This document shows, one piece after another, positions 37,262 to 46,072 of a stretch of DNA of 64,000 nucleotides (within the stretch, counting starts at the first letter, position 1; each line of letters opens with the position of its first letter). Origin of the DNA: Sporosarcina sp. NCCP-2716 (lineage in GTDB: Bacteria; Bacillota; Bacilli; Bacillales_A; Planococcaceae). The notes under the pieces were generated by a model. The model ran no database searches and was not told the DNA's origin. It saw nothing but the letters and a program-made list of their open reading frames with translations. The stretch covers positions 1 to 64,000 of the forward strand of contig NZ_BRCF01000005.1 of assembly GCF_023707985.1 (NCBI RefSeq). The letters are read 5' to 3'. A program made the translations under genes and the position numbers.

Positions 37262-38422
37262 ATGGACGGAAACGCATTATTGGAAGCGGTACGGGATGGG
37301 AACGCAGAACGGCTTGCGGAATTGCTGGAAAAAAGGGCCGATGTCGGCGCAACAGACGCGGAAGGGCGGACGGCGCTGTTCCTTGCTGTGCAGAAGAACG
37401 ATACGGCATGCATTGCTCAGCTGCTTGCAGCGGGGAGCGACCCGAACCGCCGCGATGTGACGGAACTGACGCCGTTCATCTGCGCGGGGGCGAACGGTTT
37501 TTCGGAAGCGCTCCGGCTGATGGCGGAATCCGGTGCCGATCCGGCGAGTGTCAACCGGTTCGGCGGCACGGCACTGCTGCCGGCGTCGGAAAAAGGGTAT
37601 TTGCGCACCGTACAGGCGTGCCTTGAGGCTGGAGTCCCGGTCGATCACGTCAATTATCTCGGCTGGTCGGCGCTGCTCGAAGCGGTCATTTTAGGCGACG
37701 GCGGCCGGCTGTATTCCGATGTCATCCAGAAGCTGTTCGAGGCGGGTGCTTCGCCTCACTTGGCGGACTTCGACGGAAAATCGGCAGTCATGCATGCCGA
37801 CGAGCTGAAGCAGGACCGTGTGCTTGCCATGCTGACGGGGACGCTCGAAGACCCGCAGCATCCGGCGGTCGAAGACGCGAAGGCACTTGCTTCAGCCGGC
37901 AGGTGGGAAGACGCTTCCGAGACAGTGGAGCAGGCGCTCGCCCTAGACAGCGACAACTTGGATCTGCTCTATTATGCAGGCTATTTCCTCGCTGAACAGG
38001 GCCGCTGCGCGGAAGCCGTCGCATTTTACCGGCAGGCGCTCACCGTGGAGCCTGCCGCGCTTGAGTTCCATTATTATCTTGCGCTCTGCTTCCGATCAAT
38101 GGGACAGACGGACGATGCGCTGCGGGAGTTCGATGAGGGCGATGCCAGGTCGGATGAAAACCCGTTCTTCCTTTATCATAAGTCGAACTATTTGCGGGAG
38201 CTCGGACGCCACGAAGACGCGGTGCAGATCATGGAGACACTCGTCAGCCGCCAGCCGGCGCGCTACGATTTCTGGTTCCACCTGGCGAACAGCCTGCGGT
38301 CGCTCGGGCGGCATGCCGAAGCGATCGAGGTGATCGGCCACGCGGTGCGACTCCAGCCGGACAACCCGCTCTACCGCGATCATCTGGAGCGGTCGGAGAA
38401 GCTGCTGGAGTCGGGGGAATGA
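37262..38422 (+). CDS. Ankyrin-repeat and TPR-repeat protein
   Basis: A 386-residue scaffold protein. The first ~200 residues are five or six ankyrin repeats (for example DAEGRTALFLAVQKNDTACI); the rest contains about five TPR units (ALALDSDNLDLLYYAGYFLAEQG and following). Both repeat types mediate protein contact; no catalytic domain is seen. It overlaps the PfkB kinase by 4 bases (ATGA), so the two are coupled and may act together (inference). Confidence 0.75.
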   Translation: MDGNALLEAVRDGNAERLAELLEKRADVGATDAEGRTALFLAVQKNDTACIAQLLAAGSDPNRRDVTELTPFICAGANGFSEALRLMAESGADPASVNRFGGTALLPASEKGYLRTVQACLEAGVPVDHVNYLGWSALLEAVILGDGGRLYSDVIQKLFEAGASPHLADFDGKSAVMHADELKQDRVLAMLTGTLEDPQHPAVEDAKALASAGRWEDASETVEQALALDSDNLDLLYYAGYFLAEQGRCAEAVAFYRQALTVEPAALEFHYYLALCFRSMGQTDDALREFDEGDARSDENPFFLYHKSNYLRELGRHEDAVQIMETLVSRQPARYDFWFHLANSLRSLGRHAEAIEVIGHAVRLQPDNPLYRDHLERSEKLLESGE

Positions 38423-39381
38423 AAGGAGAGGACGCAACCGGCATGGGGAAGAACATTCTGATCTACGGCGATGTGTTCGTCGACCATATCGCCGACGACC
38501 CGTCGAACATGTCGTTCCGGACATACCTCGGCGGTGCGACAGTGAATGTGGCGGCGGGAACGGCCCGTCTCGGCGCGCCTGTGTCGTTCATCACGGTGAC
38601 GGGGGATGATGAAACGTCAGCATTCGTCCGATCCGAGCTCGAGAAGGAGGGCGTCGATCTGTCGTCCGCTGTGCTTGAGCCGGCCAAACGGGTGAACGGT
38701 GTGTACGTTCATCTGACGCCGGACCATGACCGGGTGTTTGCGAATTACGAGAACGACACACCCGATATTCAGGTGACCACGGATAATCTGCAGCCGGACG
38801 CGTTTCATCGTGCCTCCGTGTTCCACTTCTGTTCCGGCACGATGTTCCACCCGACTGCGCGGAACACGACGGAGTGCGCCGTCCGGCTTGCAGGAGAAGC
38901 GGGGGCCCTTCTGTCGTACGATGCGAATATACGGCCGCTCCGCTGGGACAGTGAAGACGAGTGCCGCCGGACGACGGTTTCGTTCCTGGCTTCGGCGGAC
39001 ATCGTGAAACTGACGGAGGACGAGCTGACGTTCATGATGGAGGCGGAGTCGGTCGAAGAAGGGCTGCAGCATCTCGCGGCATACGATATACCGGTCGTCC
39101 TGCTGACCCGCGGGGTGAACGGCACGCTCGCGATCATAGGTGGAGAACGGCTGGACGTCCCGTCGGTTCCCGTGGAAGCCGTCGACACGACAGGCGCCGG
39201 CGATGCGTTCACAGCCGGCATCCTCAGCCGGATCCATGCGGACGGGCTGCCGGACGAGCCGGAAGCGTGGCGGGAGATCATCCGCTTCGGCAACCGGCTC
39301 GGCGCACTCTGCGTGACGAAACCCGGCGCACTGTCCGCCATGCCGTATGCGCACGAACTGCAGGAAGACGTGAACGAATAG
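38419..39381 (+). CDS. PfkB-family carbohydrate kinase
   Basis: A sugar or nucleoside kinase (320 residues). N-terminal GGATVNVAAGTARLG and C-terminal VDTTGAGDAFTAGIL signatures are both intact, with LLTRGVNGT before the second. Overall similarity is to fructokinase-like members; the substrate is not certain. The ATG at 38419 overlaps the previous stop; ATG 38443 is an alternative start. Shares a terminator with the convergent GGDEF-EAL gene. Confidence 0.82.
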   Translation: MKGEDATGMGKNILIYGDVFVDHIADDPSNMSFRTYLGGATVNVAAGTARLGAPVSFITVTGDDETSAFVRSELEKEGVDLSSAVLEPAKRVNGVYVHLTPDHDRVFANYENDTPDIQVTTDNLQPDAFHRASVFHFCSGTMFHPTARNTTECAVRLAGEAGALLSYDANIRPLRWDSEDECRRTTVSFLASADIVKLTEDELTFMMEAESVEEGLQHLAAYDIPVVLLTRGVNGTLAIIGGERLDVPSVPVEAVDTTGAGDAFTAGILSRIHADGLPDEPEAWREIIRFGNRLGALCVTKPGALSAMPYAHELQEDVNE

Positions 39382-39391
39382 ACGAACCGGC

Positions 39392-39440
39392 AAAAAAGCT
39401 GCCGCTGCCACTCATGGAAGAGTGACGGCGGCAGCTTTTT
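39392..39440. terminator. Bidirectional terminator, PfkB kinase / GGDEF-EAL
   Basis: A stem of about 19 bp (AAAAAAGCTGCCGCTGCCAC with the complementary arm) with T-runs on both strands. It overlaps the last codons of the GGDEF-EAL gene. Confidence 0.85.
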
Positions 39441-41031
39441 CAGTGACATCTGAAGCTGTCGGATAGTTTCCGATTGCAGGGGAAAGGCCATATGCCCGTT
39501 CGATCGTTTCCGGCTCTTGCGGCTTGCTGTACAAGTAGCCCTGGCCGAACTGGCAGCCGCCTTCTTTCAGCAGGACAGACTGCTGCTCCTCTTCGATCCC
39601 TTCTGCAATGAGGGCGATATTCAAGTTGCGCCCCATGTCGATGATCGTCTGGACGATCGACTGCATCGGCGGATGGGTGAGCATCTCCGACGTGAACGAC
39701 CTGTCGATCTTCAAATAGTCGATCGGCAGGAAACCGAGTTTGCTGAGGGACGAATAGCCTGTCCCGAAGTCGTCGATCGCGATTTTCACACCGAGCGAAC
39801 GGATATCCTGTATCGTTCTGCGGGACTCAACATCGTCCTGCATCATCGATTCCGTAATTTCGAGAATGAGCCGCTTTGCCGGGAACTGTGTGATTTCGAG
39901 CACTTCGCGGACGACGGCAGGAAAGTCCGGGTTGCGGAACTGCCGGATGGAGACGTTGACCGCGAGCCGCAGGGACAGATCCTTGCGGTGCCACTCGTGC
40001 ATTTGCCGGCAGGCCGTCTCGAGCACCCACGTGCCGATGTCGTTGATGAGACTGGAACGTTCAGCAACGGGGATGAAGTCCGCAGGCGAGACGAGGCCGA
40101 GCTCCGGATGCTCCCAGCGGATCAAAGCCTCGCATCCTTCCAGCTTGTTTGTCTTCAAATCAATGACCGGCTGATAGTGGAGCGTCAGCTGATCTTTCTC
40201 GAGAGCTTTCCGCAAGTCGCTTTCAATCCGCATCTGCTTTTCGTCAATATCGATGGAGGCGCGGCAGAAGACCTGGAATGTGTTGCCACCCTGTTCCTTC
40301 GCCCTGTACATCGCTTTGTCTGCGTTCTTGATGAGCGAAGCGGCGTCCGCTCCGTGTTCGGGCAGATGGCTGATGCCGATGCTGGCCGAAGTATAGAGCT
40401 TCGTATCATTGACGATGAACGGCTCCCGGAAAGCCGCGAGCACGTTCCCCGCCACTTCGGCAGCCCGGTCATTCGGCAGTTCGGAGAGGATGACGAATTC
40501 GTCGCCGCCATGGCGGAAGACTTCCGTGCCGAGCGGCAGTGACTGCCTGAGCCGGATGCTGACGAGTTTGATGAATCGGTCGCCGGACAGATGGCCCATC
40601 GTGTCGTTGATGGTCTTGAAGCGGTCAAGGTCAAGGAACAGGATGCTGAGCTCCGTCCGTTCGGCCGCCTTTTTGTCCAGCACCCGGAACAGCTTGAAAC
40701 GGTTCGGCAGCCCTGTCAGATAATCATGCGCTGCATTGTATTCGAGCTCGATATTGGAAAGGGCCAGCTGCCGCTGGATCGTTTCGTTCATGTCGAGCTG
40801 ACGCTGCAGATGCAGTTCGGTCCGCCTGCTAGTTTTATAGACGTACAGCATGGCGGGGGTTGAGAAAACGATCAGAATGACTGCACTCAGGGCCGCCTCG
40901 ACAAATTTACCGCCTGCGCCGATGCCGGTGATGCTGATCAGCAGTTCCTCAAAGATGATGGACAGGGTGATGATGCCTATGACAGCTGCGAGGAGCCGTC
41001 CGTATTTGGTCCGCTGAGTAGTCAGGTCCAT
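39412..41031 (-). CDS. GGDEF-EAL cyclic-di-GMP signalling protein
   Basis: A 539-residue protein. Two membrane helices (about residues 12-35 and 44-66) and a short coiled coil precede a GGDEF domain with an intact GGDEF at 175-179, then an EAL domain with EAL at 301-303 and DDFGTGYSSL. Both motifs look active, so it could make and/or degrade c-di-GMP. There is no RxxD inhibitory site five residues before GGDEF. Start at 41031 is tentative (weak ribosome site); the frame opens at 41136. Confidence 0.85.
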   Translation of the reverse strand: MDLTTQRTKYGRLLAAVIGIITLSIIFEELLISITGIGAGGKFVEAALSAVILIVFSTPAMLYVYKTSRRTELHLQRQLDMNETIQRQLALSNIELEYNAAHDYLTGLPNRFKLFRVLDKKAAERTELSILFLDLDRFKTINDTMGHLSGDRFIKLVSIRLRQSLPLGTEVFRHGGDEFVILSELPNDRAAEVAGNVLAAFREPFIVNDTKLYTSASIGISHLPEHGADAASLIKNADKAMYRAKEQGGNTFQVFCRASIDIDEKQMRIESDLRKALEKDQLTLHYQPVIDLKTNKLEGCEALIRWEHPELGLVSPADFIPVAERSSLINDIGTWVLETACRQMHEWHRKDLSLRLAVNVSIRQFRNPDFPAVVREVLEITQFPAKRLILEITESMMQDDVESRRTIQDIRSLGVKIAIDDFGTGYSSLSKLGFLPIDYLKIDRSFTSEMLTHPPMQSIVQTIIDMGRNLNIALIAEGIEEEQQSVLLKEGGCQFGQGYLYSKPQEPETIERAYGLSPAIGNYPTASDVTEKAAAVTLP

Positions 41032-41303
41032 GAAGCAACCGCCATTTCTATAGTGGGATGAGTGGATTGGAAAAAATGGTAAATTAACCAGTTGGAGTGT
41101 TCGTCCTTTATATCGACAATTTTCGCGCTTTCTCAATAGGAAAGAAGGAGAAAATGTGAAAAAGATAGTGACTGCAAGTGCTGGAAATTGCCGCGGGATG
41201 CGGACAGCTATAAGGAAGGGGGGATTCCAGTATGACTGAACCGGCTGGCGGTTTCAACGGAAACGGTGAAGGTGCGGGGGGAGTAGTTGTTGGCGTGGCG
41301 CGG

Positions 41304-41455
41304 GTTTATGAGCGCTTTTTTGGATTTATGAGCGTTTTTCAGGATTTATGAGCGCTTTCTGGGATTTATGAGCGCTTTCCGGGATTTATGAGCGGTTTTC
41401 CGCGTTTTATGAGCGCTTCCCATGATTTATGAGCGATCCCGCCGATTTATGATCA
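41304..41455 (+). repeat. TTTATGAGCG array, eight units at 20-bp steps
   Basis: TTATGAGCG cores start at 41306, 41326, 41346, 41366, 41386, 41407, 41427 and 41447 (steps 20,20,20,20,21,20,20; the last core is TTATGATCA). The ~9-base spacers vary, mostly CTTTCYGG-like. The array occupies the middle of the 499-base gap 41032-41530 between GGDEF-EAL and M24 peptidase genes; 41050-41300 shows nothing else I can name. Confidence 0.92.
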
Positions 41456-41492
41456 CCAACACCGCCTGTAATCCCATCCCACACCAATCCAC

Positions 41493-41523
41493 AAAAAAGC
41501 GGTCCCGTTCAACGGGACCGCCA
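41493..41523 (-). terminator. Terminator of the M24 peptidase gene
   Basis: Read on the minus strand, GGCGGTCCCGTT and AACGGGACCGC form a stem followed by TTTTTT. Confidence 0.85.
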
Positions 41524-41530
41524 AGTAAAT

Positions 41531-42637
41531 TCAGCCTAGGATGCGCAGTTCGCGCGGGAACGTGGAGAGCACTTCGGCTTCGCCTTGTTCGTTGATGTAG
41601 ACGGTGTCTTCGATGCGGACGCCGCCTTCATCCGGAATGTAGATGCCGGGTTCGATCGTGAAGACGAGACCGGGTTCAGCGATTTCCTCATTGTTCTGGT
41701 GGATGGACGGCTCCTCGTGCACTTCGATGCCGAGGCCGTGGCCGACACGGTTATTGAAGTAGTCCCCGAAGCCGGCGTCAATGATGACGCTGCGGGCCGC
41801 GATGTCGAATTCCTTGACCGGACGGCCGGCACGGACGGCCTGGATGCCGGCTTGGTTCGACGCGAGCACCGTATCATAGATGAGCTGCTGGCGCTCGGTC
41901 GCTTCGCCGATGATGAACGTCCGTGTCGTGTCGGACACATAGCCGTCCTTCGCCACGCCGAAATCGATGAGCAGGTAATCGCCGTTCCGGAGTTTGCGTT
42001 CCCCAGGTTCACCGTGCGGCAGTGCCGCTTTCTCTCCGGACAGGACGATCGACGAGAACGACGGGCCGTCCGCGCCGAATTTCCGCATGAGATACTCGAG
42101 TTCCGCCGTCAGTTCGGACTCGGTCATGCCGACTTTGACAAGTTTCGTCCCTTCCTCCAGCACGCGTTCGATGATTTCGATCGGTTTTCTCATCGCTTCG
42201 ATCTCTTCGCGTGTTTTCCGTTTGCGCAGACTGTTGACGAACGGCTGCACGTCCGCCGCTTCCGCTTCAGGGAAAGCACCGCGCAATTCGTTGTAACGGT
42301 AGAAACTGACAGCTTTCGCTTCGATCCCGACTTTACCGCTGAGCGTCCCGACAGTTTCCCGGATGACGTCGAACCACAGCTGTTCATCGGAAATCGGTAC
42401 GATCGACGGCACGTCCGAACTTTGCTGGGCCGCTTCTTTGTCGAGGGCTGGCGTGAACAGAACAGTCTTTCCGACCGCCGCTTCGACAAATAATCCGAGG
42501 AACCGCTCGTGCGGATCGGAGTGGAACCCGGTGAAGTAGAATACGTTTGCCGGATCGGTGATCAGCCCCGCCGCATATCCGTTCTCCTGCAAATGGCTGC
42601 GCAGCGCCGCGCGCCGGTTTTCATACATAGTCGTCAT
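41531..42637 (-). CDS. M24-family Xaa-Pro peptidase
   Basis: A 368-residue creatinase-fold metallopeptidase that would cleave Xaa-Pro peptides. The five metal ligands are visible: Asp225, Asp236, His300, Glu329 and Glu343 (LLIDFGV, VSDTTRT, NRVGHGLGIEVHE, FTIEPG, RIEDTV). The N-terminal creatinase-type domain covers about residues 5-135. The start at 42637 has GGAGG 8 bases upstream; the longer frame (42664) is less likely. Single gene with own terminator. Confidence 0.88.
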   Translation of the reverse strand: MTTMYENRRAALRSHLQENGYAAGLITDPANVFYFTGFHSDPHERFLGLFVEAAVGKTVLFTPALDKEAAQQSSDVPSIVPISDEQLWFDVIRETVGTLSGKVGIEAKAVSFYRYNELRGAFPEAEAADVQPFVNSLRKRKTREEIEAMRKPIEIIERVLEEGTKLVKVGMTESELTAELEYLMRKFGADGPSFSSIVLSGEKAALPHGEPGERKLRNGDYLLIDFGVAKDGYVSDTTRTFIIGEATERQQLIYDTVLASNQAGIQAVRAGRPVKEFDIAARSVIIDAGFGDYFNNRVGHGLGIEVHEEPSIHQNNEEIAEPGLVFTIEPGIYIPDEGGVRIEDTVYINEQGEAEVLSTFPRELRILG

Positions 42638-42723
42638 AAAACATTCCTCCATCATATATAGCATACGTATACAGTATGACGCATTTCAGCCGCTGAAAAC
42701 AGGAGTTTGCACGGGGGAACAAC

Positions 42724-42755
42724 AAAAAATCCGGCTGCAGGGAGCCGGATTTTTG
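42724..42755 (-). terminator. Terminator of the hutG-gltS unit
   Basis: On the minus strand AAAAATCCGGCTC... pairs with AGCCGGATTTTT and ends in a T-run, directly after the gltS stop. Confidence 0.8.
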
Positions 42756-42757
42756 CG

Positions 42758-43951
42758 TTAACCGAAAATATTGATGGTCGTAATGATGATCGGCATCGAG
42801 ACGACGTCTATCAGGAATGCGCCGACAATGGGCACGATCAGATACGCCGTCCGTGACGGACCGTAGCGCTCGGTGACAGCGGCCATGTTCGCCATGGCGT
42901 TCGGCGTGGCACCGAGACCGTGTCCGGCAAAACCGGCACACATGACGGCGGCGTCGTAGTTCTTGCCAAGGATGCGGAACAGTACGAAGATCGCGAACAG
43001 GACGAGGAAGACGACCTGGACGAAAACGATGACGAGCAGCGGCAGGGCAAGACCTGCGACTTCCCAGAGCTTGATGCTCATGAGGGCCATCGACAGGAAG
43101 ATCCCGAGCGCGACATCGCCGATCAGCGTGATGCTGCGCATGTGGATAATGTTGCCGTTGAACCGGTCGATGACGTTGCGGATGATGACCGCGACGAACA
43201 TTGCTCCAACGTAGTTCGGCAGCGCGATGCCATTGGTGAGGGACGTGAACGCTTCGCCAAGCAGAGATCCGCCCGCCATCGATGCGATGATGAGGAACGC
43301 CTGCATTGTGAAGTTGTCGACGGAAATGGCTGGTTCGTGCATTTCCGCATTATATTCGAATGAATCCTCGGTTTCCGTCGATTTCAAGTTGTATTTGTTG
43401 ATGAGGAACTTGACGAGCGGTCCGCCGACCAATCCGCCGGCGACAAGGCCGAACGTGGCGGCGGCGATCCCGATCGAGAAAGCTGAGTCGATGCCCATCG
43501 CTTCGACGGTCGTCCCGTAAGCTGTAGCTCCGCCGTGGCCGCCTTCCATCGAAACGGCGCCCGCCATCATGCCGATCAGAGGGTGGATGTCGAACAAGTA
43601 AGACATGGACACACCGATGACGTTCTGCATGAGCGCAAGGAACGCACACGCGATCCAGTAGATGATGAGCAGTTTGCCGCCGAGTTTGATAAGCGCAAAA
43701 CTCGCCCCGAGGCCGACTGTCGAGAAGAATGTCAGCATGAACAAGTTCTGCAGCGACGTGTCGAGTGTGAAATCGACCACGCCTGTTGTTTTCAAAATGG
43801 TCGCGAGGATGGCGAACAGCAGGCCGCCGACGACCGGAGCGGGAATGCAGAACTTCTGCAGGATCCCGATTTTGCGGACGAGCCAGTTCCCGAGCAGCAG
43901 CAAGGCCATCGCGAGGAACAGGGTCGTCACCTGATTCAATTCAATCGTCAT
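42758..43951 (-). CDS. gltS: Sodium/glutamate symporter, GltS family
   Basis: A 397-residue glutamate:Na+ symporter with about ten helices. Family motifs in both inverted halves: PAPVVGGLLFAIL, GAVSMEGGHGGATAYG and the matching CAGFAGHGLGATPNAMANM. Located downstream of the hutG-like gene with a 4-base overlap. Formimidoylglutamate or glutamate as substrate would fit that partner. Confidence 0.9.
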   Translation of the reverse strand: MTIELNQVTTLFLAMALLLLGNWLVRKIGILQKFCIPAPVVGGLLFAILATILKTTGVVDFTLDTSLQNLFMLTFFSTVGLGASFALIKLGGKLLIIYWIACAFLALMQNVIGVSMSYLFDIHPLIGMMAGAVSMEGGHGGATAYGTTVEAMGIDSAFSIGIAAATFGLVAGGLVGGPLVKFLINKYNLKSTETEDSFEYNAEMHEPAISVDNFTMQAFLIIASMAGGSLLGEAFTSLTNGIALPNYVGAMFVAVIIRNVIDRFNGNIIHMRSITLIGDVALGIFLSMALMSIKLWEVAGLALPLLVIVFVQVVFLVLFAIFVLFRILGKNYDAAVMCAGFAGHGLGATPNAMANMAAVTERYGPSRTAYLIVPIVGAFLIDVVSMPIIITTINIFG

Positions 43952-44910
43952 GTATGGTTCCCTCCAAGCAGTGAAACAATCGCTTCATTTGTTAAGTAGG
44001 CGCCGAGCTTGACCGTCCGGCCGCCTTCGTCGAGCGATGGGTTCACTTCCGATATGTCAAATGAAAGCGTTTTCTGTGAAGATGCAATGAAGCGGATCAG
44101 TTCCCGGACCAGTTTCGGCGAAAGTCCGAATGGCGACGGGGCACTGACACCGGGTGCTGCGGCAGCGTCAAGGACGTCCGAGCAGAGCGTCAGCATGATG
44201 ATATCATGTTCATCGATGAACTGCTGCAGACGTGCTGTGACCTCGGTGAAATCGAGTACTTCAAGCTCCCGTTCCGTGAACCACTGCACGCCGAGCCGCT
44301 CCGCTTCGTCGAACAGCAGCTGTGTGTTGCCGAATTCCTGGATGCCGGCAACAAAATAGGAGACCGGACCATCGCCTTCGAGCATCTGCTTAAACATCGT
44401 CCCGGAAGACGGCTGTTCGGCATAGCTGCGCAAGTCGAAATGTGCGTCGATGTTGACGACACCGATCTTCGCATCTGGGCCCACAAACTCACGCACCCCT
44501 AAGTAATGCCCGTAAGCGGTTTCATGGCCGCCCCCGAGAATGACTGTGTTTTGACCGGCGGACAGGCTTAAGGCAATTTCCCGTCCCAGTTCCTGCTGGG
44601 CCTCTTCGAGACGGCCGCCTTCGCAGACGACTGTGCCGAGATCGGCGAGCTGCTGGGATACCGGCTGCCGCCACGGCAGTTTCGCCAGTTCCTTCCGCAA
44701 AGCGTCAGGACCTTCGGCTGCCCCGGTGCGCCCATTGTTGCGCCGGACCCCTTCGTCAGATGAAAACCCGATCAGCGCGCATGTCTCCTCATTGGGAACG
44801 CTTTCTTTCTGCGGATTCAGCTGGACAACCTGGTGGAGACGGTACGCCGCACGGTTGGATGCATCATCTATTCGGCCTTGCCAATTTTCAGGAGTTGCTG
44901 CGTTGATCAT
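43948..44910 (-). CDS. hutG: Formimidoylglutamase-like ureohydrolase
   Basis: A 320-residue member of the arginase/agmatinase/formimidoylglutamase family, expected to release formamide from formimidoyl-glutamate in histidine breakdown. Mn ligands: His129 (GGGHETAYGH), Asp155, His157 and Asp159 (NIDAHFD), Asp245. The later motif reads LCSDVLDAAAAPGVSAP with Cys243 where arginases have Asp, which I recall as usual in HutG proteins. Start at 44910 is chosen over upstream ATGs because the ribosome site AAAGGATG lies just before. Coupled to gltS; no other hut gene is in view. Confidence 0.82.
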   Translation of the reverse strand: MINAATPENWQGRIDDASNRAAYRLHQVVQLNPQKESVPNEETCALIGFSSDEGVRRNNGRTGAAEGPDALRKELAKLPWRQPVSQQLADLGTVVCEGGRLEEAQQELGREIALSLSAGQNTVILGGGHETAYGHYLGVREFVGPDAKIGVVNIDAHFDLRSYAEQPSSGTMFKQMLEGDGPVSYFVAGIQEFGNTQLLFDEAERLGVQWFTERELEVLDFTEVTARLQQFIDEHDIIMLTLCSDVLDAAAAPGVSAPSPFGLSPKLVRELIRFIASSQKTLSFDISEVNPSLDEGGRTVKLGAYLTNEAIVSLLGGNHT

Positions 44911-45044
44911 GAAAATCATCCTTTCGACATTATTTGCAATACGCTCCATTATACGAGCGGTCATTTATTATTTCAAATACCAATCATTCATTTACTTATG
45001 CCTTCGGGTTATAATTGAAGTGAAAAGGGAAGAGGGCGGTCTGG

Positions 45045-45923
45045 ATGGACATCAAACAGTTGCGCTATTTTAAGGCGGTCGTGACGGAAGGAGGCTTCTC
45101 AGGGGCGGCAGCGAAACTCCACCTGTCGCAGCCGTCACTCAGCAAAGCGATCCGGACGCTCGAGGGGCAGATCGGTTTCCAGCTGTTCGAGCGGACGACA
45201 AAACGTGTGGATCTGACGGAGTCGGGGCGGGTGTTCTACGAACGCGCGGTGAAGGTGCTTGCGGAGATGGACATTTTCGAAAAGGAAGTCATTGAAGTGA
45301 AGGCGGCGGGGAGCGGCGAGGTCCGGCTCGGTATGATCGAGTCTGTGAAAAACTGGATCCCCGACGTGCTCGGATGGTACCGGACAGCCTATCCCGACAT
45401 GCGCGTCGTCCTGAAGGAAGTGCTCGGCCGCGCGGATATCGAATATGCCCTCCGCAATCATGACGTCCACGCTTGCCTGACGAATGAGCGGATCGACGAA
45501 CCCGATATCGTCACGCAGCCGCTTTATACGGAGAAACTGGTGCTTGTCATGCACGCGGAGCACCGGCTTGCATCACAGCCTGATGTCCGGCTTGCGGACG
45601 TGGCGGAAGAGCCGTTCATCATCACCGGGAAAGGATTCCAGACGCGGTCGAATATTTTGCAGGCGTTCGAAGAGGAAGGCCTGGAGTTAAACCTCTGCTG
45701 CGACGCGGACCGCTTTGAAACGATCCTGACACTCGTGGAAGCCGGAATCGGTGTATCGATCATCCCGCGGAACTACCTCGGTGAATCGGTACCCGATACG
45801 GTCGCCATCCGTGAACTGGCGAGTGCGAGCCTCGACCGCACCGTCTACCTGGCCTCGATCCGAAGCCGCTACCGTCCGCCGGCGGTCGAGGCATTGCTGA
45901 GGAGAATGGGCGGGGAAGGATGA
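45045..45923 (+). CDS. LysR-family regulator divergent from hutG-gltS
   Basis: A 292-residue LysR regulator: N-terminal helix-turn-helix (FSGAAAKLHLSQPSLSKAIRTLE, residues 18-40) and a periplasmic-type effector domain (about 90-290). Its divergent position next to hutG and gltS makes them the likely targets, probably activated with a glutamate-like coinducer (inference). The 134-base divergent region has an inverted CGCTC/GAGCG pair at 44942-44959. Confidence 0.85.
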   Translation: MDIKQLRYFKAVVTEGGFSGAAAKLHLSQPSLSKAIRTLEGQIGFQLFERTTKRVDLTESGRVFYERAVKVLAEMDIFEKEVIEVKAAGSGEVRLGMIESVKNWIPDVLGWYRTAYPDMRVVLKEVLGRADIEYALRNHDVHACLTNERIDEPDIVTQPLYTEKLVLVMHAEHRLASQPDVRLADVAEEPFIITGKGFQTRSNILQAFEEEGLELNLCCDADRFETILTLVEAGIGVSIIPRNYLGESVPDTVAIRELASASLDRTVYLASIRSRYRPPAVEALLRRMGGEG

Positions 45924-45974
45924 TGCGGCGTGACATGAAGGTACAAAGCAGCGGAGCCGGGCAACTGAGGTTTC

Positions 45975-46056
45975 CTTTATCAAGTCAAAGTTTTTTTGAT
46001 AAAACTAGTAAACCAGGCCTGGCATGCAGCCGATAGTAACCATGACTTTACTATCG
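45975..46056 (+). promoter_or_regulatory. Structured 5' leader of the subtilase gene
   Basis: Three successive potential hairpins: TTTATCAA with TTGATAAA, the palindrome CCAGGCCTGG (46012-46021), and CCGATAGTAA with TTTACTATCGG (46029-46056). The last ends just before the ribosome site AAGAAGG. No U-run, so it looks like a translational or RNA-stability control rather than a terminator. It does not clearly match a riboswitch consensus known to me. Confidence 0.4.
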
Positions 46057-46072
46057 GAAAGAAGGAACATTC

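Noticed and set aside
41304..41455. CRISPR array
   Set aside because: Repeats of about 11 bp and spacers of about 9 bp are far too short, and no cas genes are near.
45990..46060. c-di-GMP-I (GEMM) riboswitch before the subtilase gene
   Set aside because: Only fragments of the consensus are present; the GNRA loop, the GACGCAAAGC block and the second stem motif are missing, so only a structured leader is reported.
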